This document shows positions 60,795 through 64,000 of a stretch of 64,000 bases of DNA, in pieces. The notes below the pieces were generated by a model. That model searched no databases and was not told the DNA's origin. It saw nothing but the letters and a program-made list of their open reading frames with translations. Origin of the DNA: Larus michahellis (taxonomy: Eukaryota > Chordata > Aves > Charadriiformes > Laridae). Every line of letters begins with the position of its first letter. Positions within the stretch are counted from its first letter, which is position 1. The stretch covers positions 29,553,446 through 29,617,445 of the forward strand of contig NC_133899.1 in NCBI RefSeq assembly GCF_964199755.1. Direction: 5' to 3'. The translations under genes and the position numbers were made by a program.

Positions 60795-62884
60795 GTAAGT
60801 ATCACAGTATTATACCACCTTTGACGTACAGAGTCTTCTTGAGGCTTTGATTGCTGGAAGGACGGAGTTAGACCCATCTGCTGTGTCTTGGGTTATCTGT
60901 GTGGGAAAGCAGCAGGGTTTTGGATAGACTGTTGCAATCTCCAAAACTTGATCAAATGGATATGCAATTGCTACCATGCTCCCATTATCTTTGTTGTCTG
61001 GAGTAATCTCTTGAAAAATGGAGGGAACACTGGGGAAAAAGCACACTCCCCACTCTCTGTCTGTTGTGGCAATGTTTTGTTAATCTAGTGAAAAGAAAAA
61101 TGTGATCAATTCTGAGTAATGGCACTGCCTTTCTGCTCACGAAGGATGTGCCTGTCCTGGTTTTCTTGTAGTAGCTGCTATGCGTCCTTTCATGCGCTTG
61201 TTCTTGTCTGGAAACATTATGTCTTGAGTAAACCCATGAGTCCTGGAGTCAAAATAACTGGGAGTTTTACTGTGTTACAAAAATAACATTTTAATGTTTC
61301 TTTAGCCATCAAAAGTGTATCCATTCTGGTAATGGTGGTAACTGAGAATTTGGTAACTTCATCATACATTTGTTTGTAATTTTGCATGTCGTAAGTGTAT
61401 AATCATTGAAATAATCAGCCAAGAAGAGGCCTCAGAAGCCTCCCAATTAAAAGCTCTGCTTCTCAGTTGTTTCAGTCTTAAAGAAGGGCACAATCACAAA
61501 GTGTGGAGCCCCTGGAGGTTTTTCTGTTGTACGTTTTGCCTCGTACACTGAGTTCAACTTTGCTGTTGCAAAAGGCATGATTTGGTCATACCTTAAGAAT
61601 CCAGGATTTACAGACAGTCAAAGGCTTGGATACCGTATGTGACAGGAAGTCAGTGGGACTGACTGCTTCTTGCTAAATGCATTAGTCCAGGGACAGGTAC
61701 CAAAAAATTGAAAGTACAAATGGTACTTGAAATTATTCCCACCCACCCCCCACTCCATTGAATGCCTTGACTTTAATGTTTCTAAACAAAGACTGTGGGT
61801 TTTTTTAATAAGTTTCCTTCATCAATATTATTTTTAAGTCTTTCTTTCCTTCCCTTTGCCTCCCATCAAGTGGTGTAAAAATGTGGCTTTTATTTCAGAT
61901 TTTAAGATGACACATCTCCCAGGAGTGTGTGGGCGTTGACATTCTATGGAGCTGTCACAGGCTATCATGTAAACACGTATTTGCAATGCTTTTTAAAATG
62001 TGAATTATTAATAAACAGAGTGGCTTGCTTTTTTTGTGTTTTGTTCCTTCCAAATTTTGAAGGACAAAAAATTGCTTCCGAGCTGAAACACTTGATGGCA
62101 ATTTTCATTGCAGACTGAATCTTACGTGTGTGAGCAATAAACCTTTGAAAACATGGGTTTATAATGGAAACACTAATTCAACTTTAACTACAGCTGTGCC
62201 ATACAAGCAAAATACCACACACATTAATGAGGTGCTAAATCTGATACAGCAGAGGAATGTGTTGTAATCATTAATTACAATGGAAGCTTAAAGTTGGAGC
62301 CTGCTTTTTCCATTCAAACAAAATCAGCTTGGCAAGTTGGAGCTAAGAGTTATTTAAAAGTATCGTCTCTATCTTTAGTTTAAATTTCACCGTAGCATTT
62401 TATACTTGTAAGGCCAATATGGAATATGTGTGTAGGAAATGCTAATGTTTTTAAAGGACAGCAGCATGAGAGAATAGATTAAACCCTGGGCTAACATAGC
62501 ATGTCATATGGCAAATGGAGAAACCTGGAGCCTGAGCTTGGGCTGGGAAGCCAGGAAAGGCTGTTCTAGCATGGCAGTTGCCTGCTGAGGGAGCTCTCCC
62601 AAGAGGAGTGTTGACAAGCAAGAGTTTGTTTCAAATACGGAATCTGACTTTGCTGGGTAGAAAGAAGCAGGATGAGAGTGTTTGTAACGTGTAGCTTATT
62701 GGTTAGCATTCCCTTTTCCTCTTTTCAACTTGTGAGCTGTGTTTGTTACAAGGAGATCCTGATTCTAAAGACTCAACTGTTAACATGGAACCCATTAATG
62801 ATTGTTCTTCCCATTTCTAAGCTCTCAAAGTGGGGAAATGTTTTTGCTTTTCCACATCTGGAATTAAGAACATTAGAACGTGTC
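60795..62884. other. Presumed intron, no exon seen
   Basis: AT-rich sequence after the candidate exon. The part from about 62,160 to 62,420 has several ATTAAT/TAATTA words with few obvious mutations or repeats, and is discussed as a possible conserved non-coding element. No coding feature is supported. Confidence 0.4.
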
Positions 62885-63145
62885 TGTCCAACAGGACAGG
62901 GGACAACGGACACAAGCCAGAGCACAGCTTATGTTGCTTGTGAGGAAAAACTTCTTTACTTGGAGGGTGACAGGGCACTGGAACAGGCTGCCCAGAGAGG
63001 TTGTGGAATCTCCTTCTCTGGAGATATTCAAAACCCACCTGGATGCGATCCTGTCCAGCCTGCTCTAGGTGAACTTGCTTTGGCAGGGGGGTGGACTAGG
63101 TGATCTCCAGAGGTCCCTTCCAACCCCTACAATTCTGCGATTCTG
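62885..63145 (+). mobile_element. CR1 LINE 3' end, 5'-truncated
   Basis: The end of ORF2 is readable with a frame change. It includes GQGTTDTSQSTAYV in one frame, and LLVRKNFFTWRV, then [18 protein letters not shown] and THLDAILSSLL* in another, stopping at TAG near 63,066. The CR1 3' UTR follows with TGGACTAGGTGATCTCCAGA, GGTCCCTTCCAACCCC and the tail ATTCTGCGATTCTG ending at 63,145. Only about 260 bp survive, a typical severe 5' truncation. The single-base frame change near 62,940-62,960 and altered tail octamers (ATTCTGCG) indicate an older copy than the one at 7.9-9.4 kb. Confidence 0.94.
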
Positions 63146-64000
63146 TCTGCTATGACTATCAGCTTTATAACTCTAAATAGGAGAGAAGGCATTATGTATT
63201 TTGATCCCTCTGGCATGAATATTACATCTGCAATAGGATAAACCCCAATTTGCAACAGCATTGGTAAAGGAAGGCTGTAGCTTGAGCAGGTGTGTATGGG
63301 TTCAGTGCATGAGATGTTTCTCTTGTCCTTGGATCTAGTTGAATTTTGAGTTATCTACCAATAAAAAAGAGGATTGGTATAGAAACATAAGCAAATCTGT
63401 CTACTTTGTACTTTGTAGGTGCCCAGGCTGACATTCAGAAAATGTACTGTAAAGTGTCTTTTTGTTGTTGTTGTTTTTGTAGAGCCTGACCTCAGAATGA
63501 GGCAAGTGACAGAATGAAATAGGTGTTTCATTCTTCATGGCTCTAGGATTCATCTGGCTGGTTTGTTCCTAATTTAATTTTAATTGCACAGTTTGTGTCC
63601 TTATGAAAGGAACAAGATAAGGGAAAGATCTTTGTGAAAATGAAGAATTAATTGAAAACCTTTCAGGAGACTCCAGGACAAAGCCTCTTAATTACTGGGA
63701 CACAGTGGACAAGGTTTTTGGTACTTGAGGCTTTTGTGGATCCTATTCTTGACTGCTTCATTGACCTTAGTGATGAGCCCATCTCTTGAGCAAGGATGTG
63801 CTGCCCTGATTGCCTCGCATTCAGCCGCAGGAGTCCATTCGCGGCAGGGGCTGGAGCTCAGCTGGACACAGCCAGCCTGTATTTAGGATGGACTTGACAC
63901 TGCAAGGGACAGCTCAGAGCAGGGTGCAAACTTCATAGAGAAGCTGGTAAACACATAACCGATAGGAGGGTAGCACAGAGTTAACTTCACGTGTATCAGT
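63146..64000. other. Non-coding sequence to window end, nothing recognised
   Basis: Unique-looking sequence after the CR1 tail, with a short (TTG)n near 63,462. No exon with both splice sites, no repeat family and no RNA gene was seen. Confidence 0.45.

Noticed and set aside
1..64000. CRISPR arrays, operons, tRNA or rRNA genes
   Set aside because: None seen. The sequence is vertebrate nuclear DNA, and no regularly spaced repeats or RNA gene signatures were found by eye.

Overview
This is a window of vertebrate nuclear DNA, almost certainly from a bird. The evidence is three CR1 LINE insertions of avian type, one with the octamer tail ATTCTATG repeated, and a solitary LTR whose layout matches avian endogenous retroviruses. 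Other support is a strongly GC-rich CpG-island promoter followed by tens of kilobases of ordinary intron-like DNA. Nothing bacterial is present: there are no operons, ribosome-binding sites or dense coding. Most of the many short open frames are chance frames in intronic or intergenic DNA.

Layout. 1-4,740 is upstream flank. It holds a diverged 114-bp tandem duplication, a minus-strand CR1 endonuclease fragment, a solo LTR (minus) and a weak, very old CR1 candidate. 4,740-5,660 is a CpG island. It contains a short first coding exon on the plus strand: ATG at 5223 in a good Kozak context, 13 coding bases reading M-A-T-E-G..., then a consensus GTGAGT donor at 5236. The start of the intron holds G-quadruplex-capable sequence and two perfect 52-bp tandem copies. 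From there to about 60.6 kb I see no convincing further exon of this gene, so it would have a very long first intron. That intron carries a 5'-truncated CR1 with an uninterrupted 486-codon reverse transcriptase frame (7.86-9.42 kb). It also carries three ancient CR1 remnants (28.9-29.1, 39.0-40.3 and 40.7-41.1 kb), simple repeats and several G-rich or C-rich tracts.

At 60,616-60,794 a segment bounded by a good acceptor and a GTAAGT donor is the best candidate for the second exon. It keeps the frame open from the phase-1 donor of exon 1, but I do not recognise the protein, and a second internal acceptor gives a different open frame. The window ends with a CR1 3' end (62.9-63.15 kb) and unique sequence.

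No novel multi-gene system is visible. The most useful items are the candidate first exon with its uncertain partner exon, the long readable CR1 RT frame beside a local duplication, the composite ancient CR1 locus near 39-41 kb, and a few exon-like or CpG-rich islands inside the presumed intron. All family assignments are from recognition of motifs and word-level similarity by eye. No alignment or database search was run.
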